A program made the position numbers and the translations under genes. Shown here one piece after another: positions 61,263 through 64,000 of a DNA stretch of 64,000 nucleotides. The notes beneath the pieces were generated by a model, which saw nothing but the letters and a program-made list of their open reading frames with translations, was not told the DNA's origin and made no database searches. The stretch comes from Ammoniphilus resinae (GTDB taxonomy: Bacteria; Bacillota; Bacilli; Aneurinibacillales; RAOX-1): assembly GCF_017873965.1 (NCBI RefSeq), contig NZ_JAGGKT010000001.1, forward strand, positions 496,001 to 560,000. The letters are read 5' to 3'. Within the stretch, counting starts at the first letter, position 1. Each line of letters starts with the position of its first letter.

Positions 61263-62414
61263 TTATCGCCAACTATATTTATACTTCGAATCTTCAAGGT
61301 ATTGCGCCTGTTTTACAACCTTCAAGGGGCGGAAGGTATCGATCATTACTGCTAGTTCTTTTGTTTCTTTTTTACCAAGGCTAGCTTCCACTGTTCCCGG
61401 ATGGGGACCGTGGGGTATTCCCGATGGATGAAGGGTGACTGACTCTTCCCCAATCCCTTTGCGACTCATGAAGTTACCTTCTACATAATAGAGGACCTCA
61501 TCACTGTTTACATTGCTGTGATAATAGGGTGTGGGAACGGCCTCGGGATGATAGTCAAACAGACGCGGTACAAAGGAGCAGACCACAAAGTTATGAGCCT
61601 CGAAAGTCTGATGGATTGGGGGCGGCATGTGAATCCTCCCAGTAATCGGTTCAAAATCGCCAATATTAAAGATATAGGGAAAAATGTAACCGTCCCACCC
61701 TACCACATCTAAGGGATGATACGGGTAGGTGTGCGAATGGAGATAGCCTCTAGACTTGGTTCTCACTTCGTATTCACCAACCTCGGAATGGGTTTCCAAT
61801 ACTTCTGGCGCTTTTAGATCCCGTTCACAAAACGGGCTATGTTCGAGCAATTGTCCATGTTGATTGCGATAGCGATTCGGTGTAGTGATCCAGCTTGTGC
61901 TTTCGATGACCAAAAACTTTGATCTGCCAGCATCAGGTAAAACACGATAAATCGTTCCGATCGGGATCACAACGTAATCGCCAGGTTGGTAGGTTAGTGT
62001 TCCGAAAAGTGTCTCGATTCTACCCGTTCCATGGTGGACGAAAAGCAGCTCATCCCCGTCACCATTTCGATAGAAGTAATCCATTTTCTCTGTTGGATTG
62101 ACGACACCGATCACTACGTCTTCATTTCCAAGCAAGTACTGTCTCCCAGCTATGGCATCGGAGGTATCCGTGTATTTTCCTGTAAGTAGATGGCGATGAC
62201 AAAGGTCGGCCTGTTCTTCGTACTCAATTCGGCAATCGGCGAACAACTCGGATTTCATCATTTGAGTCGGTGGATGATGGTGATACAGGATGGATTGCAT
62301 CCCGGAAAATCCTTTGGTCCCCATTACCTGTTCGCGGTAGAGAGACCCATCGGGCTTGCGAAAAATCGTATGTCTCTTTTTAGGGATTTCCCCCATTTGT
62401 CGATAAAATGGCAT
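61263..62414 (-). CDS. hmgA: Homogentisate 1,2-dioxygenase
   Basis: A 383-residue cupin-type Fe(II) enzyme that opens the homogentisate ring to maleylacetoacetate in tyrosine and phenylalanine breakdown. Probable iron ligands lie in YYHSNVNSDEVLYY (His, Glu) and PSGIPHGPHPG (His). Length and IHQTFEAHNFVVCSFVPR fit the bacterial HGD branch. SD AAAGGGGG. It follows fahA after 23 bases. No separate maleylacetoacetate isomerase is seen. Confidence 0.94.
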   Translation of the reverse strand: MPFYRQMGEIPKKRHTIFRKPDGSLYREQVMGTKGFSGMQSILYHHHPPTQMMKSELFADCRIEYEEQADLCHRHLLTGKYTDTSDAIAGRQYLLGNEDVVIGVVNPTEKMDYFYRNGDGDELLFVHHGTGRIETLFGTLTYQPGDYVVIPIGTIYRVLPDAGRSKFLVIESTSWITTPNRYRNQHGQLLEHSPFCERDLKAPEVLETHSEVGEYEVRTKSRGYLHSHTYPYHPLDVVGWDGYIFPYIFNIGDFEPITGRIHMPPPIHQTFEAHNFVVCSFVPRLFDYHPEAVPTPYYHSNVNSDEVLYYVEGNFMSRKGIGEESVTLHPSGIPHGPHPGTVEASLGKKETKELAVMIDTFRPLKVVKQAQYLEDSKYKYSWR

Positions 62415-62437
62415 CGTATTGTAGCCCCCTTTCTAGA

Positions 62438-63700
62438 TTATTTCATTGCTGGTAGTACGCGGCCGCTGACTTCACCAAATCCAACCCGATATCCGTCCCC
62501 TTGGCACCATCCAGTGATTGTTAACTGATCCCCATCTTCCAACCAGACCCGTTGCTGCCCATTAGGCAGGCGAAGCGGTTCAGCACCACGCCAAGTTAAT
62601 TCCATCAAGCAACCGCGGGATTCCTTTTCAGGCCCACTAATTGTTCCCGATGCCAATAAGTCGCCGGGACGAAGGTTGCAACCACCGACTGTATGGTGGG
62701 CGATTTGTTGGGCCATGCTCCAATAGAGGTAGCGGAAATTGCTGGTGCATATTCTTTCTCTAGCATTCATTCCATCGCCTTCAAGACAGACTTCCAAGTT
62801 AATGTCGAATGAGGCAGAAGCGGATTGCTGAAGATAGGGAAGAGGCTCAGGATTTTGGTTAGGTCCCTTCACTCGGAAGGGTTCCAAGGCATCAAGCGGT
62901 ACAACCCAAGGAGAGATCGAGGTCGCGAAGCTTTTCGAGAGAAAGGGTCCCAGTGGTTGATATTCCCAGGCCTGAATATCGCGGGCACTCCAATCATTGA
63001 CAAGCACTAACCCGAAAATATGGTCTTCAGCATGTTCAATGGAAATGGGTTCCCCCTGGTTATTTCCGGGTCCAATCAACCATCCTATTTCCAATTCATA
63101 ATCAAGCTGCTGACAGGGGCCAAAGATGGGTTCGCTTATTGTTGGTGGCTTTGTTTGCCCTGTCGGCCTACGCACATCCGTCCCGCTTACCACAATAGAA
63201 CTGGCGCGACCGTGATATCCCACGGGTAAATGTGTCCAGTTAGGCATCAATGCATTATCTTTTCCACGAAACATTGCCCCTACGTTTGACGCATGGTCTT
63301 TGGAAGCGTAGAAATCGGTATAATCTCCAATTCTCGCAGGAAGCAGTATCTCTACCTCTTTTTGTTTAAAGAAGGCGGCAGCGCGAAGTTCTGGGTGATC
63401 CCGCAGAGTGGGCTCCTCTATCCAGAGCAAATGCTGAAGCTGTTTCCGTACCTCTTGCCACACTGGTCTACCTAAGGCCATAAACGAATTCAAGGAAGGC
63501 TGATGAAAAATCCTTTTTCCTGCAACCGAAGTTAAATGAAAATGTCCGGCATCATCCAAGATAGATAGATCTAGTACATATTCCCCGATAGCAACGCCAA
63601 TCCGCGGAGACCCGCCGCGAAGTGGCCGGAATACACCGTAAGGAAGATTTTGAATAGGGAAGTGGGATTCAGGTTTTACCTCGATAAAGGAATGCAACAT
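62438..63700 (-). CDS. fahA: Fumarylacetoacetase
   Basis: A 420-residue enzyme splitting fumarylacetoacetate into fumarate and acetoacetate, the last step of the homogentisate pathway. The N-terminal SH3-like domain is followed by the catalytic fold. Metal and active-site residues lie in [16 protein letters not shown] and [12 protein letters not shown], and [18 protein letters not shown] is conserved. SD GGGAGG before ATG 63700. It lies between hmgA and the cut-off upstream gene. Confidence 0.96.
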   Translation of the reverse strand: MLHSFIEVKPESHFPIQNLPYGVFRPLRGGSPRIGVAIGEYVLDLSILDDAGHFHLTSVAGKRIFHQPSLNSFMALGRPVWQEVRKQLQHLLWIEEPTLRDHPELRAAAFFKQKEVEILLPARIGDYTDFYASKDHASNVGAMFRGKDNALMPNWTHLPVGYHGRASSIVVSGTDVRRPTGQTKPPTISEPIFGPCQQLDYELEIGWLIGPGNNQGEPISIEHAEDHIFGLVLVNDWSARDIQAWEYQPLGPFLSKSFATSISPWVVPLDALEPFRVKGPNQNPEPLPYLQQSASASFDINLEVCLEGDGMNARERICTSNFRYLYWSMAQQIAHHTVGGCNLRPGDLLASGTISGPEKESRGCLMELTWRGAEPLRLPNGQQRVWLEDGDQLTITGWCQGDGYRVGFGEVSGRVLPAMK

Positions 63701-63718
63701 TGTTTATCCTCCCTGTCT

Positions 63719-64000
63719 TTATAGTATCTTGAGCGCCCGAAGGTCTTCTCGTGGTTCGTCGAAGCTGCAGCTTCCGTACGATCGAAACATCGTTTTACGG
63801 AGTCTCTCGATGTCTGGAACGGAGATGGCCAAATCTCTCCAAGTCAATCCATCATCTGTAAAGTTAAAATGAACAGGATTCTCATCCTTAAGAATCTGTG
63901 CTGTATCATTAACATCCAGGTTATGTCTGCATGCCAGCATCCCAGCTGCAAAGACATTCACAAATCCATGCATTTGGGTGGCGACCTCATCACGGTACAT
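63719..64000 (-). CDS. Unknown protein of the homogentisate cluster, C-terminal part
   Basis: The gene runs off the right edge; only the last 93 residues or so are seen and the true start is outside. The visible part is soluble, with MHGFVNVFAAGMLA and the conserved-looking end FRSYGSCSFDEPREDLRALKIL. It lies 18 bases before fahA on the same strand, so it is probably in the same operon. I do not recognise the family with certainty and do not assign a function. Confidence 0.7.
   Translation of the reverse strand: MYRDEVATQMHGFVNVFAAGMLACRHNLDVNDTAQILKDENPVHFNFTDDGLTWRDLAISVPDIERLRKTMFRSYGSCSFDEPREDLRALKIL

Overview
The window is a piece of a chromosome from an endospore-forming member of the Bacillales. 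The gene order matches the Bacillus subtilis comE-holA-rpsT-gpr-lepA-hrcA-dnaK-yqeY-era-recO-dnaG-sigA-trmK stretch. Sporulation genes (gpr, yqfC, yqfD), FloA/NfeD, CcpN and YqfL all fit this assignment. A homogentisate catabolic cluster and an acyl-CoA dehydrogenase suggest an aerobic or facultative lifestyle. I cannot name the genus. No transposon, prophage or CRISPR array is visible.

Layout. 1-8.4 kb: the competence locus comEA (cut off at the left edge), comEB and comEC. It is interrupted by a SAM-riboswitch-controlled O-acetylhomoserine sulfhydrylase, a reversed asnB, a YggT protein and a TerC protein behind a yybP-ykoY (Mn2+) riboswitch. 8.4-16.4 kb: an ECF sigma/zinc anti-sigma pair, holA, rpsT (reversed), gpr, yqxA, lepA and hemW. 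16.4-26 kb: a CIRCE-controlled heat-shock operon hrcA-cpn-grpE-dnaK-dnaJ-prmA-rsmE-mtaB, in which an archaeal-type (group III) chaperonin sits between hrcA and grpE. 26-32.5 kb: an accessory block (Nudix, deoC, Na/Pi transporter, PAP2-like, LysM, ddl, murF). 32.6-44.9 kb: rpsU-yqeY, nfeD-floA, yqfC-yqfD-phoH-pgpH-ybeY-dgkA-cdd-era-yqzL-recO and a DUF4342 gene. 44.9-53.9 kb: a palindromic intergenic element, ccpN-yqfL-yaiI-dnaG-sigA, an acyl-CoA dehydrogenase, trmK and a Nif3-like gene.

53.9-64 kb is more variable. It holds a YtpQ-like gene, two alpha/beta hydrolases, a small zinc-ribbon protein, three tRNAs (Asn, initiator Met, Pro) separated by a duplicated hairpin spacer, a 52-bp tandem repeat, a HhH-GPD glycosylase, an aldo/keto reductase and a reversed homogentisate cluster (hmgA, fahA and a cut-off upstream gene).

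The most unusual gene is at 55693-56034. It is an Spx/ArsC-family thioredoxin-fold protein whose reading frame has a TGA exactly where the first cysteine of the CxxC redox motif belongs. A hairpin at the right distance downstream resembles a bacterial SECIS. I read it as a selenoprotein with a U-x-x-C motif, which would be unusual for an aerobic member of the Bacillales. The second highlight is the extra chaperonin inside the Hsp70 operon.
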